A stretch of 64,000 bases of DNA from Burkholderiaceae bacterium (lineage in GTDB: Bacteria; Pseudomonadota; Gammaproteobacteria; Burkholderiales; Burkholderiaceae_D). Both the position numbers and the translations under genes were made by a program. Shown piece after piece: positions 55,114 through 64,000 of the stretch. The notes under the pieces are model-generated. The model had not been told where the DNA came from. It ran no database searches and worked only from the letters and a program-made list of their open reading frames with translations. Position 1 is the first letter of the stretch; each line of letters opens with the position of its first letter. Where the stretch lies: assembly GCA_030158675.1 (NCBI GenBank), contig JAOASL010000005.1, positions 1 through 64,000 on the forward strand. Direction: 5' to 3'.

Positions 55114-57366
55114 ATGAAATTCCGCTTCCCCATCGTCATCATCGACGAGGACTTCCGCTCCGAGAACACCTCGGGCCTTGGCATTCGCGCACTTGCGGAT
55201 GCGATGGAAAAGGAAGGCATGGAAGTTCTTGGCGTCACCAGCTATGGCGACCTGTCGCAGTTCGCGCAGCAGCAGTCGCGCGCATCTGCTTTCATTCTGT
55301 CGATCGACGATGAGGAATTCGGCGGCGGCAGTCCGGAAGAGACGGAGTCGGCGCTGAAATCGCTACGCGCCTTCGTCGAGGAAATCCGCTACAAGAATGC
55401 CGACATTCCGATCTACCTGTACGGCGAGACCCGTACGTCGCGGCACATCCCGAACGACATTCTGCGCGAGCTGCACGGCTTCATCCACATGTTCGAGGAC
55501 ACGCCGGAATTCGTTGCACGCCATATCATCCGCGAAGCCCGCTCTTACCTCGACAGCCTCGCGCCGCCGTTTTTCCGCGCGATGGTGCATTACGCGCAGG
55601 ACGGTTCGTATTCATGGCACTGCCCGGGCCACTCGGGCGGCGTCGCTTTCCTGAAGTCGCCGATCGGACAGATGTTCCACCAGTTCTTCGGCGAGAACAT
55701 GCTGCGCGCCGATGTCTGCAATGCGGTCGAAGAACTGGGTCAGCTGCTCGACCACACCGGTCCGGTCGCCGCCAGTGAGCGCAATGCCGCACGCATCTTC
55801 AACGCCGACCACTGTTTCTTCGTGACCAACGGCACGTCGACCTCGAACAAGATGGTGTGGCACTCGACGGTGGCGCCGGGCGACATCGTCGTGGTCGACC
55901 GCAACTGCCACAAATCGGTCCTGCACTCGATCATCATGACGGGCGCGATTCCGGTATTCCTGATGCCGACCCGCAATCACCTCGGCATCATCGGTCCAAT
56001 TCCGCTCGAAGAATTCAAGATGGAAAACATCATGAAGAAGATCGAGGCCAATCCGTTCGCACGCGAAGCGAAGAACAAGAAACCGCGCATCCTGACGATC
56101 ACGCAGTCGACCTACGATGGCGTGGTCTACAACGTCGAAGTGATCAAGGACATGCTCGACGGCCAGATCGATACACTGCACTTCGACGAGGCCTGGTTAC
56201 CGCATGCGAGCTTCCATGATTTTTACAAGGACATGCATGCGATCGGCAAGGACCGTCCGCGCGCCAATGAGTCGTTGATTTTCTCGACCCAGTCCACGCA
56301 CAAGCTGCTGGCAGGGTTGTCTCAGGCCTCGCAAATTCTGGTGCAGGAATCGAACACGGTGCAGCTCGACCGCGACAGCTTCAACGAAGCCTACCTGATG
56401 CACATCTCGACCTCGCCGCAGTACGCGATCATTGCGTCGTGCGATATCGCCGCGGCAATGATGGAGCCGCCGGGCGGTACCGCGCTGGTCGAAGAGAGCC
56501 TCCTCGAAGCGCTCGACTTCCGCCGCGCGATGAAGAAGGTCGATGAGGAATGGGGACAGGACTGGTGGTTCCAGGTCTGGGGGCCTGACAGCTTTTCGGA
56601 AGAAGGCCTGGGCTCGCGCGAAGACTGGATGATCAATACCGAGGACAACTGGCATGGCTTCGGCAAGATTGAGGCCGGCTTCAACATGCTCGACCCGATC
56701 AAGGCGACCATCGTCACGCCCGGCCTGTCGCTCGACGGCCATTTCGGCACGACCGGCATACCGGCATCGATCGTCACCAAGTACCTTGCCGAGCATGGCG
56801 TGATCGTCGAGAAGGCCGGACTGTACTCGTTCTTCATCATGTTCACCATCGGCATCACCAAGGGCCGCTGGAACACGCTGCTGACTGCGCTGCAGCAGTT
56901 CAAAGATGACTACGACAAGAACCAGCCGATGTGGCGCATCCTGCCGGAATTTGCGGCGGCCAACCCGCGCTATGAGCGCGTCGGCCTGCGCGACTTGTGC
57001 CAGCAGATTCACGACATGTACAAAACCTACGATGTCGCGCGCCTGACCACCGAGATGTATCTGTCGGACATGCAGCCCGCAATGAAACCATCGGATGCCT
57101 TCGCGAAGATGGCGCACCGCGAGATCGACCGGGTGCCGATCGACGAGCTCGAGGGCCGTGTGACCTCGATCCTGCTGACACCTTATCCGCCGGGCATCCC
57201 GTTGCTGATCCCGGGCGAGCGTTTCAACAAAACTATCGTCGATTACCTGAAATTCGTGCGCGCATTCAACGAGAAGCTGCCCGGCTTCGAGACCGATGTG
57301 CACGGACTGGTGAAGACCGAAGTCGATGGCGTGCGGGGCTATTACGTGGATTGCGTACAGCAGTAA
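55114..57366 (+). CDS. Orn/Lys/Arg decarboxylase (PLP-dependent, large inducible type)
   Basis: A 750-residue fold-type I decarboxylase. The N-terminal wing domain starts FPIVIIDEDFRSENTSGLG. The PLP domain has DGSYSWHCPGHSGGVAF, IFNADHCFFVTNGTSTSNK, TLHFDEAWLPHA and the Schiff-base Lys in STQSTHKLLAGLSQ. The C-terminal domain ends in VDGVRGYYVDC. Length and blocks fit arginine, lysine and ornithine decarboxylases of the AdiA/LdcC family; the substrate cannot be fixed from sequence, though arginine is common in Burkholderiales. AGGGAG precedes ATG 55114. A TTCG-loop terminator follows. Confidence 0.93.
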   Translation: MKFRFPIVIIDEDFRSENTSGLGIRALADAMEKEGMEVLGVTSYGDLSQFAQQQSRASAFILSIDDEEFGGGSPEETESALKSLRAFVEEIRYKNADIPIYLYGETRTSRHIPNDILRELHGFIHMFEDTPEFVARHIIREARSYLDSLAPPFFRAMVHYAQDGSYSWHCPGHSGGVAFLKSPIGQMFHQFFGENMLRADVCNAVEELGQLLDHTGPVAASERNAARIFNADHCFFVTNGTSTSNKMVWHSTVAPGDIVVVDRNCHKSVLHSIIMTGAIPVFLMPTRNHLGIIGPIPLEEFKMENIMKKIEANPFAREAKNKKPRILTITQSTYDGVVYNVEVIKDMLDGQIDTLHFDEAWLPHASFHDFYKDMHAIGKDRPRANESLIFSTQSTHKLLAGLSQASQILVQESNTVQLDRDSFNEAYLMHISTSPQYAIIASCDIAAAMMEPPGGTALVEESLLEALDFRRAMKKVDEEWGQDWWFQVWGPDSFSEEGLGSREDWMINTEDNWHGFGKIEAGFNMLDPIKATIVTPGLSLDGHFGTTGIPASIVTKYLAEHGVIVEKAGLYSFFIMFTIGITKGRWNTLLTALQQFKDDYDKNQPMWRILPEFAAANPRYERVGLRDLCQQIHDMYKTYDVARLTTEMYLSDMQPAMKPSDAFAKMAHREIDRVPIDELEGRVTSILLTPYPPGIPLLIPGERFNKTIVDYLKFVRAFNEKLPGFETDVHGLVKTEVDGVRGYYVDCVQQ

Positions 57367-57387
57367 TTACGGACGCCAGCCATTGGC

Positions 57388-57410
57388 AAGGGAGCTTCGG
57401 CTCCCTTTTT
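57388..57410 (+). terminator. Rho-independent terminator after the decarboxylase
   Basis: AAGGGAGC-TTCG-GCTCCCTT is a perfect 8-bp stem with a stable TTCG tetraloop, followed by more T. It lies about 21 bp past the stop. Confidence 0.93.
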
Positions 57411-57449
57411 GTTTTGCTGATTTTGTTTTGCTGCTTCGACCTGCGAAGA

Positions 57450-58016
57450 TCAGGTCTTCGGCAGTGTCACGCCATGCTGCCCCTGATACTTGCCGCCGCG
57501 GTCCTTGTACGACACCTCGCAGACCTCGTCACTTTCGAAGAAAAGCACCTGCGCGCAGCCCTCGCCCGCGTAGATCTTCGCCGGCAGCGGCGTGGTGTTC
57601 GAGAATTCCAGCGTCACATAGCCTTCCCACTCTGGCTCGAATGGCGTCACGTTGACGATGATGCCGCAGCGCGCATAGGTCGATTTGCCCAGGCAGATGG
57701 TCAGTACATTGCGCGGGATGCGGAAGTATTCGATCGTGCGCGCCAGCGCGAATGAATTCGGCGGAATGATGCAGACGTCGCTCTGAATGTCGACGAACGA
57801 GTTCTCGTCAAAATTCTTCGGATCGACGATGGTGCTGTTGATATTGGTGAAGATCTTGAATTCGTTGGCGCAGCGTATGTCGTAGCCGTACGATGAGGTG
57901 CCGTACGAAACAATTTTCTGGCCATTGGCGGTCCGCACCTGACCCGGCTCGAACGGCTCGATCATGCCGTGCTGCTCGGCCATGCGGCGGATCCACTTGT
58001 CGGATTTGATGCTCAT
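57450..58016 (-). CDS. dcd: dCTP deaminase
   Basis: Converts dCTP to dUTP, feeding thymidylate synthesis, 188 residues. [20 protein letters not shown] at the N-terminus, [39 protein letters not shown] with the active-site region, and [35 protein letters not shown] strands (read in parts) match the dUTPase-like fold. ATG 58016 follows TAGAATTAG on the minus strand, a possible -10. It faces the decarboxylase; thyA and folA act in the same pathway. Confidence 0.97.
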   Translation of the reverse strand: MSIKSDKWIRRMAEQHGMIEPFEPGQVRTANGQKIVSYGTSSYGYDIRCANEFKIFTNINSTIVDPKNFDENSFVDIQSDVCIIPPNSFALARTIEYFRIPRNVLTICLGKSTYARCGIIVNVTPFEPEWEGYVTLEFSNTTPLPAKIYAGEGCAQVLFFESDEVCEVSYKDRGGKYQGQHGVTLPKT

Positions 58017-58100
58017 CAGTATTCGCGAGAGGTAAAAAACCGGACTAATTCTACGCGAATCTTCTTTCGTCCCGGCAGATTGCCGGTTCCTTCCGAAATG

Positions 58101-58859
58101 CTAGAACTGCACGTTACGCAAAACCATGTGAGCGATATGTTCTTCGATCGCATTGAACGCATGAAGCAGTCCGGATTGCTGTACCGAATCGCCGCACTGG
58201 ACGTGCCTGACGCAGCTCGCAAATTCTTCATTAAATTGCCGTTGGTGCTTTTCCGTGATGTTCAACGCCTTCGATTGCATGTCTTTTCCAAAGCTGTCCG
58301 CAGTGACTGAGGAAAAATCGAAGTCCTGGTTCGCGCTATCGATATAGGTGGCCTTGATGTGCTTTGCCAAATCGACCGAAGGGCGATTTCGCAACGCCTG
58401 CAAATCCTGAAGGAACTGCACGCTCTCCATCATGTTTTTCTTCGCGATGTCGGGCATGCGCGCGTCGCGCAGCGCGCTGTAGGCGGGATTGAACAGCAGC
58501 GCCCGCATTTGGGTGCTCGCATTACCTGTCGGCAGAGACAGTCTGGGGGACGCCGGAGCAACCGCCGGGCGTGATGAAGGACGAGGCAGTTCACCGGATT
58601 TCACGTGAGCGGTCGCCACGCCGGCTTGCGACAGCGAACTAGCGACTGACACCGATTGTGCGACGCCGTTTTTCGCTGCGGTGAGTCCGGAAGCTGCTTG
58701 CGCCGACGCGCTTTGCAGTTTCGCCGGATCGCTTCCCTGCCGCTGAAACAAAATCATCGGCGCGATTCCAGATTTGGCGCGAAACGCATCGAGCCTGGAC
58801 GACAGTGACTCTTGACTCAAAGCGGCCGTACGGCTGCGCATCGCTCGGCTGGCATCCAT
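58101..58859 (-). CDS. Orphan protein with disordered N-terminus and RGS-like helical domain
   Basis: A 252-residue protein of no family I can name with certainty. Residues 1-115 are rich in Ser, Ala, Gln and Pro. Residues about 118-215 are helical, and the order KKNMMESVQFLQDLQALRN then DLAKHIKATYIDSANQDFDF then SSVTADSFGKDM resembles the helix 4 to helix 7 pattern of regulator-of-G-protein-signalling (RGS) domains. GGAG lies 7 nt before ATG 58859. There is no signal peptide. Codon third positions are less GC-rich than neighbours. The architecture suits a host-targeted effector (inference). Confidence 0.6.
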   Translation of the reverse strand: MDASRAMRSRTAALSQESLSSRLDAFRAKSGIAPMILFQRQGSDPAKLQSASAQAASGLTAAKNGVAQSVSVASSLSQAGVATAHVKSGELPRPSSRPAVAPASPRLSLPTGNASTQMRALLFNPAYSALRDARMPDIAKKNMMESVQFLQDLQALRNRPSVDLAKHIKATYIDSANQDFDFSSVTADSFGKDMQSKALNITEKHQRQFNEEFASCVRHVQCGDSVQQSGLLHAFNAIEEHIAHMVLRNVQF

Positions 58860-58964
58860 ACAATAACTCCGGCTGGTGAAGATCACCTTGGTGATGACCC
58901 ATGATGAGTCACGCACACCAGCCCATCGGCGCCGCAATAGTGCAGCACCGATGCATTGACGCAC

Positions 58965-61900
58965 TCAACGCTGCATCGACTCCCATACCTTCTGCAAACG
59001 CTTCACCGACACCGGCATCGGCGTCCTCAGCTCCTGCGCGTACAGCGAGACGCGCAACTCCTCCAGCAACCAACGGAATTCCAGCATCTTCGGATCGCCA
59101 TGGCTGCCGCCCTTGATCGCGCGCTGCCAGGGCGCGGCGGCCAGCTGCCAGTCGGCCATCAACCGGGTATCGCGCGCCGGGTCGGCGCGCAGTTTGTCGA
59201 TACGTACCTGCATGGCCTTCAGATAGCGCGGAAAATGCGACAGCTGCGCATGGTCGGTGTCGGCAACGAAACGCTTGTGCACCAGCGCCTGCAGTTGCGC
59301 CTGCATATCCGCTTGGGCGGTCGCATGCGATTTGATGCCTTGCAGCTTCTTCGGCAGCGTGTGGTATTCGGCAAGAATCTGCCCGATCAGGCGCGCGATC
59401 TCATTGACCAGCAGGTTCAGGCGCGCCTTGCCCTCGTCGCGCCGCGTATTGAATTCGCCGGGGTGGGTCGGCAGCGGCAACTGCAGGCAGGCACGTGTCA
59501 GTCCGGCCTGAATGATCTGGTCGCGCAATTCCTCCTGCGTGCCCAGCGCCATGAACTGCATGCCCATCTGCTGCAGCCCGGGTACGTTTTTCTCCAGGTA
59601 CTTCAGCTGCTCCTTCAACTGCAGCGCAAACAATCTGCGCAGCCCCTTCAGGTGGATTGCTGCGGCTTCGTTGGGATCGTCGAATACCTCGATGTCGCAG
59701 TGCATACCCTTGTCGACCAGCGCCGGAAAGCCAATCAGCTTTTGCCGACCCTGCTGTATCTCGAGCAGCTCGGGCAATTCACCGAAGGACCAGGTGCTCA
59801 GGTTCTGGTACGCAGACGGTGCGGCAACGCCCGTGCCGGTAGTGTGACTTACCGCAGCCGCAGGAGTCATCGCCACCTGCCGGTGCGGCCTGGGCGTCAG
59901 CGCCGGCCTGACGACTGGCACAGCCTCCGCGTCCGCCATTGGCACAACCTGTTCGGCGATCTTCTGGAACTGCTCGCGCGCCTGTGCGCCAAACTCGGCC
60001 TGCAAGGCGGCGAGATTGCGGCCCATGTCGAGCTGACGGCCGTGCTCATCGATCACCTTGAAGTTCATGAAATGGTGCGCCGGCAGCGTCTCGAGTTTGA
60101 AGTCGGCGGTCTTTGCCAGCGTGCCGGTTTGCTCGCGCACGTCGGCGATCAGTGCATCAAGCAATGCGCCGAGGGCGAACTTCTTTGCCGCATGAATACG
60201 CTCGCAAAAGCCGGCCGCATAGTCGGGCAGCGGCACGCAATGGCGGCGCAGCTTTTGCGGCAGCGACTTCAGCAACAGATGCGCCTTTTCCTTCAGCATG
60301 CCGGGCACTAGCCATTCGCAGCGATTCGCCGACACCTGATTCAATGCATACAACGGCACGGCAAGCGTGACGCCGTCACGCACCGAACCCGGCTCGAAGT
60401 GATAGGTCAGCGCCATTTCGATGCCGGCGTTGCGCATCAGCTTGGGGAACAGGTCGGTGGTGACACCGGCGGCCTCGTGCCGCATAAGATCATCGCGAAT
60501 CAGGTACAACAGTTTCGGATTACCGGCGCTGGCCTTCTTCAGCCATTGCTCGAAGCCGACGGCGGTGCAGATGCCGTCGGGGATTTGCTTGTCGTAGAAC
60601 GCAGCGATCAGTTCTTCATCGACCAGCACGTCCTGCCGGCGCGATTTGTGCTCAAGATTTTCGATCTCGCGAATCAGCTTCTGGTTGTGCGTAAAGAATG
60701 GTGCGCGCGTGTCGAAGTCGCCGTCGACCAGCGCACTGCGAATGAAGAGTTCGCGCGCTTCCTGCGGATTGATCTTGCCGTAATCGATGCGGCGCTGGCT
60801 GTACACCACCAGGCCATACAAGGTGGCACGCTCGTACGCGGATACCTGTCCGCTGCGCTTCTCCCAGCGCGGGTCGCCGTAGGATTTTTTCAGCAGATGC
60901 CCACCGACTTTCTCCAGCCATTCGGGCTGGATGTTCGCGATCGTGCGCGCGAACAGGCGCGAGGTGTCGACCAGTTCGCCGGCCACCACCCAGCGGCCCG
61001 CCTTCTTCGCCAGCGCCGAACCCGGCCACAGATAGAACTTGATGCCGCGCGCGCCCAGATACAGCGGTTCGTCCTCCATCTTGTAGCCGATATTGCCGAG
61101 CAGGCCAGTCAGCAGCGCCAGATGCAGCTGTTCGAAGGTGGCCGGCGTCTCGTTCACGCGCCAGCCCTGCTCGCGCACCAGCGTAAATAGCTGTGAATGC
61201 ACGTCACGCCATTCGCGCAGCCGTAGCTGCGAGAGGAAATGCTCGCGGCACTGCTCCTGCAGCTGCCGGTTTGACTTCTTGTGTTCGATCGCTTCCTCGA
61301 ACCATGCCCAGATTTTCAGGTAAGCGAGGAATTCGGACTTCTCGTCCGCAAATTTCTTGTGCGCCTGATCGGCTGCGCCTTGTGCCTCTTGCGGGCGGTC
61401 GCGCGGATCCTGCACCGACAGCGCCGCCGCGATGATCAGCATCTCATGCAGGCACTGATGATCGCGGCCAGCGAGAATCATGCGGCCCACGCGCGGATCG
61501 AGCGGCAGCCGTCCGAGTTCGCGGCCGAGCGCGGTCAGATCGCGCGCATCGTCCACCGCGCCCAGTTCCTGCAGCAGCTGATAGCCATCGGCGATCGCGC
61601 GGCCCAGCGGCGGCTCGATGAAAGGAAATTGCTCGACATCGCCAAGCCGCAGCGACTTCATCCGCAGGATCACCGCAGCCAGCGACGAACGCAGGATTTC
61701 GGGATCGGTGAATTTCGGTCGCCGCAGGAAATCCTGCTCGTCGTACAGCCGTATGCAAACGCCGGCGGCCACCCGACCGCAACGGCCGGCGCGCTGGTTT
61801 GCCGCCGACTGCGCAACCGGCTCGACCTGCAACTGCTCAACCTTGTTGCGATAGCTGTAGCGCTTCACGCGTGCAGTGCCGGCATCGACCACGTAACGTA

Positions 61901-62918
61901 TGCCCGGCACAGTCAGCGAGGTTTCAGCCACATTGGTCGCCAGCACGATGCGGCGCGCATTACTGATCTTGAACACCCGCTCCTGCTCCTGCGCGGACAG
62001 CCGGGCAAATAACGGCAGGATCTCGACATGAGGTGGATGATGCTTGCGCAGCGCCTCGGCGGCATCGCGGATTTCGCGTTCGCCGGGCAGGAACACCAGG
62101 ATGTCACCAGAGCCGATGCGAGCCAGTTCGTCGACGGCATCGACGATCGCGTCTATCAGGTCGCGCTGCTCTTTCGCCTTCGCGGCCTGCGATGCCGCAT
62201 TGACCGCCGTCTTTACATCCGGCTCAATCGGGCGGTAGCGCACCTCGACCGGATAGAGCCTGCCCGATACCTCGATCACGGGCGCCTTCTTGCCACCGCT
62301 CTCGAAATGCTGTGCGAAGCGGTCGGCGTCGATAGTGGCTGACGTAATGATCAGCTTCAGGTCCGGGCGCTTCGGCAGCAATTGCTTCAGATAGCCGAGC
62401 AGGAAATCGATGTTCAGGCTGCGCTCGTGGGCCTCGTCGATGATCAGCGTGTCGTACTGGCGCAGCAGCGGATCGCCCTGTGTCTCGGCAAGCAGGATAC
62501 CGTCGGTCATCAGCTTGATCCACGCGCCGTCGGACAAGGTATCGTTGAAACGCACCTTGTAGCCGACATGCATGCCGGGCGGCGTACCGAGCTCCTGCGC
62601 GATGCGCTTGGCAGTGGATGACGCGGCAATGCGGCGCGGCTGGGTATGGCCGATCATGCCCTTCTCGCCGCGGCCGATGGACAGGCAGATCTTCGGCAGC
62701 TGGGTGGTCTTGCCGGAGCCGGTCTCGCCACTGACGATCACCACCTGGTGATTGCGCAGGGCGTCGGCAATTTCTTCACGACGGCCGGAAACCGGCAGTT
62801 CTTCGGGGAAGGTAACGACCGGGAGCGGATTGCGAACGGTAGCTTGCGTTGCTGCGCGCCCGGAAGGGCGCCGGCCAGGCGCCGGCGGCGCATTTTTCGG
62901 GGTCTGGGGTGCGGACAT
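58965..62918 (-). CDS. hrpA: ATP-dependent RNA helicase HrpA (DEAH box)
   Basis: A 1317-residue helicase, the usual HrpA length, acting on RNA and stalled ribosomes. The Pro/Ala/Arg N-terminal tail precedes VSGETGSGKTTQLPKI (Walker A), LIIDEAHERSLNIDFLLG (DEAH box), ITSATIDADRFA, VLATNVAETSLTVPGIRYVV and QRAGRCGRVAAGVCIRLY. The winged-helix, HA2 and OB-fold region follows, and then the long C-terminal DUF3418 part. ATG 62918 is chosen (MSAPQTPKN); the alternative at 62945 would overlap argA. It diverges from argA over 25 bp. Confidence 0.95.
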   Translation of the reverse strand: MSAPQTPKNAPPAPGRRPSGRAATQATVRNPLPVVTFPEELPVSGRREEIADALRNHQVVIVSGETGSGKTTQLPKICLSIGRGEKGMIGHTQPRRIAASSTAKRIAQELGTPPGMHVGYKVRFNDTLSDGAWIKLMTDGILLAETQGDPLLRQYDTLIIDEAHERSLNIDFLLGYLKQLLPKRPDLKLIITSATIDADRFAQHFESGGKKAPVIEVSGRLYPVEVRYRPIEPDVKTAVNAASQAAKAKEQRDLIDAIVDAVDELARIGSGDILVFLPGEREIRDAAEALRKHHPPHVEILPLFARLSAQEQERVFKISNARRIVLATNVAETSLTVPGIRYVVDAGTARVKRYSYRNKVEQLQVEPVAQSAANQRAGRCGRVAAGVCIRLYDEQDFLRRPKFTDPEILRSSLAAVILRMKSLRLGDVEQFPFIEPPLGRAIADGYQLLQELGAVDDARDLTALGRELGRLPLDPRVGRMILAGRDHQCLHEMLIIAAALSVQDPRDRPQEAQGAADQAHKKFADEKSEFLAYLKIWAWFEEAIEHKKSNRQLQEQCREHFLSQLRLREWRDVHSQLFTLVREQGWRVNETPATFEQLHLALLTGLLGNIGYKMEDEPLYLGARGIKFYLWPGSALAKKAGRWVVAGELVDTSRLFARTIANIQPEWLEKVGGHLLKKSYGDPRWEKRSGQVSAYERATLYGLVVYSQRRIDYGKINPQEARELFIRSALVDGDFDTRAPFFTHNQKLIREIENLEHKSRRQDVLVDEELIAAFYDKQIPDGICTAVGFEQWLKKASAGNPKLLYLIRDDLMRHEAAGVTTDLFPKLMRNAGIEMALTYHFEPGSVRDGVTLAVPLYALNQVSANRCEWLVPGMLKEKAHLLLKSLPQKLRRHCVPLPDYAAGFCERIHAAKKFALGALLDALIADVREQTGTLAKTADFKLETLPAHHFMNFKVIDEHGRQLDMGRNLAALQAEFGAQAREQFQKIAEQVVPMADAEAVPVVRPALTPRPHRQVAMTPAAAVSHTTGTGVAAPSAYQNLSTWSFGELPELLEIQQGRQKLIGFPALVDKGMHCDIEVFDDPNEAAAIHLKGLRRLFALQLKEQLKYLEKNVPGLQQMGMQFMALGTQEELRDQIIQAGLTRACLQLPLPTHPGEFNTRRDEGKARLNLLVNEIARLIGQILAEYHTLPKKLQGIKSHATAQADMQAQLQALVHKRFVADTDHAQLSHFPRYLKAMQVRIDKLRADPARDTRLMADWQLAAAPWQRAIKGGSHGDPKMLEFRWLLEELRVSLYAQELRTPMPVSVKRLQKVWESMQR

Positions 62919-62928
62919 GTCGGGGCGA

Positions 62929-62936
62929 ATTATAAT
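62929..62936. promoter_or_regulatory. Palindromic -10 element shared by hrpA and argA
   Basis: ATTATAAT is its own reverse complement and presents TATAAT in both directions: + at 62931-62936 and - at 62934-62929. The expected starts are 6-7 bp downstream, near 62943 for argA (ATG 62944) and near 62922 for hrpA (ATG 62918), leaving leaders of about 0-4 nt. No -35 hexamers are obvious. Confidence 0.5.
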
Positions 62937-62943
62937 GCCGGCC

Positions 62944-64000
62944 ATGGAGAACCCTACCCAGTTCGTCGAGTGGCTGCGCTCGGTCGCGCCCTATATCCAC
63001 GCGTTTCGCGGCAAGACCTTCGTGGTCGCCTTCCCGGGCGAGCTGGTGATGGCCGGCGCCCTGCCAGTGCTTGCGCACGATCTGTCGCTACTGCACGCGC
63101 TCGGCATCAAGGTCGTCATCGTGCACGGCTCGCGCCCGCAAGTGGAAGAACAGCTGGCGCTGCGCCGCGTCGAAACGCGCTTCCACAACGGGCTGCGCAT
63201 TACCGATGCGATTGCGCTCGAATGCGCGAAGGAAGCGGCCGGCGAACTCCGCCTCGACATCGAGGCGGCATTCAGCCAGGGCCTGCCGAACACGCCGATG
63301 GCAAACTCGGCGATCCGCGTCATTTCGGGCAATTTCGTGCTGGCGCGGCCGATGGGCATCATCGAAGGCGTCGATCTGGAACACACGGGGGTGACGCGCA
63401 AGGTGGCGCACGAGACCATCAATCCCATCCTGGATGCTGGTGCGCTGGTGCTGTTGTCGCCGCTGGGCTTCTCGCCGACCGGCGAAGTGTTCAATCTGGC
63501 GATGGAAGACGTCGCGCTGGCGGCATCGACCGCGCTGCGCGCCGACAAGCTGATCTTCATTACCGAAACGCCGATGATGACCGATGCCGGCGGCGCCGAG
63601 ATTCACGAGGTGTCCGCCCACCTGGCGCAGGCCATCCTGGCGTCCGGTTGCCTGCGCGCCGACATGGCGTTCTACTTTGAACATGCAACCAAGGCTTGCC
63701 TGGGCGGCGTGCCGCGCGCGCACATCGTGCCATTCTCGACCGACGGCTCGGTGTTGCTGGAGACCTTCACGCATGACGGCGTCGGCACGATGGTGTCAGC
63801 CGAAAATCTGGAAAGCCTGCGTGAGGCAACCATCGAGGACGTCGGCGGCATCCTGCAGCTGATCGAGCCACTGGAAGCCGACGGTACGCTGGTCAAACGC
63901 GGCCGTGAGCTGATCGAGCGCGAGATCAGCTATTTCTCCGTCATCGAGCACGACGGCGTGATCTTCGGTTGCGCGGCACTGTATCCTTTCCCGGCCGAGA
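62944..64000 (+). CDS. argA: N-acetylglutamate synthase (3' end beyond window)
   Basis: First step of arginine synthesis: acetyl-CoA plus glutamate gives N-acetylglutamate. 352 codons are visible without a stop. An amino-acid kinase-like domain starts FVEWLRSVAPYIHAFRGKTF, with VVIVHGSRPQVEEQLALR near residue 58, AIRVISGNFVLARPMGI and VLLSPLGFSPTGEVFNL. The GNAT domain begins near residue 295 (ESLREATIEDVGGILQLIEP) and is cut after ALYPFPAE. ATG 62944 is placed by the family N-terminus; it lacks a Shine-Dalgarno sequence. Confidence 0.95.
   Translation, partial: MENPTQFVEWLRSVAPYIHAFRGKTFVVAFPGELVMAGALPVLAHDLSLLHALGIKVVIVHGSRPQVEEQLALRRVETRFHNGLRITDAIALECAKEAAGELRLDIEAAFSQGLPNTPMANSAIRVISGNFVLARPMGIIEGVDLEHTGVTRKVAHETINPILDAGALVLLSPLGFSPTGEVFNLAMEDVALAASTALRADKLIFITETPMMTDAGGAEIHEVSAHLAQAILASGCLRADMAFYFEHATKACLGGVPRAHIVPFSTDGSVLLETFTHDGVGTMVSAENLESLREATIEDVGGILQLIEPLEADGTLVKRGRELIEREISYFSVIEHDGVIFGCAALYPFPAE

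Noticed and set aside
58956..60311. A 451-codon plus-strand frame opposite hrpA
   Set aside because: hrpA is full length here; the frame is a shadow rich in Arg, Leu and Gln.

Overview
The window looks like chromosomal DNA of a betaproteobacterium of the Burkholderiales, most likely an Oxalobacteraceae-type organism. The basis is high GC, a metG / DUF3460 / scpA / panC neighbourhood, a phasin, minCDE, yejABEF, and arginine-type decarboxylase beside dcd. This placement is inference from gene content and order; no rRNA is present. I see no transposase, integrase, prophage or CRISPR array. Most genes are housekeeping genes in short, tightly packed operons with frequent ATGA stop/start overlaps.

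Layout. 1-5.7 kb: tRNA-Ala(GGC), gltX, divergent metG, a DUF3460 gene, scpA and panC. 5.7-11.2 kb: cobalamin uptake. btuF and a thioesterase follow panC on the + strand. They converge on a btuB-btuC-btuD operon whose leader carries a clear cobalamin riboswitch. 11.3-16 kb: an alpha/beta hydrolase and a DUF2721 protein, then an AT-rich intergenic region with inverted repeats and an FNR-type box. After it come an orphan NarL-type response regulator, an FNR-like regulator that keeps only two of the four cluster cysteines, two possible small ORFs, and a phasin. 16-19 kb: minCDE and a DUF429 gene. 19-27 kb: acetoacetyl-CoA synthetase, a coiled-coil protein, a BON/SRPBCC membrane protein, a secreted nuclease, a YgiQ radical SAM protein and a lipocalin. 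27-32 kb: tRNA-Val(CAC), dnaQ, rnhA, a methyltransferase, gloB and mltD. 32-37.4 kb: a yejABEF peptide importer. 37.5-41.3 kb: fabI, an RhlE-type helicase and selD. 41.3-48.5 kb: a LolD/FtsX-type ABC system, its CrtC/AttH-type partner and an ABC exporter. 48.5-49.4 kb: a SycD/LcrH-type secretion chaperone and a small partner gene. 49.6-55 kb: thyA and folA, separated by two large signalling proteins. 55-58 kb: an Orn/Lys/Arg decarboxylase and dcd. 58.1-64 kb: an orphan protein with an RGS-like segment, hrpA, and the start of argA.

Most unusual points. (1) Three orphan loci sit between housekeeping genes. One is a lower-GC frameshifted gene at 44.6-45.5 kb that splits an ABC operon from its partner. 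The second is a type III chaperone pair at 48.5-49.4 kb. The third, at 58.1-58.9 kb, has a disordered N-terminus and a C-terminal region resembling eukaryotic RGS domains. Together they suggest a dispersed type III secretion accessory set (inference). (2) An FNR-type box lies about 42 bp upstream of a possible transcription start of the regulator cluster. (3) hrpA and argA diverge from one palindromic ATTATAAT element that would give nearly leaderless mRNAs. (4) btuF lies outside the B12-riboswitch operon.
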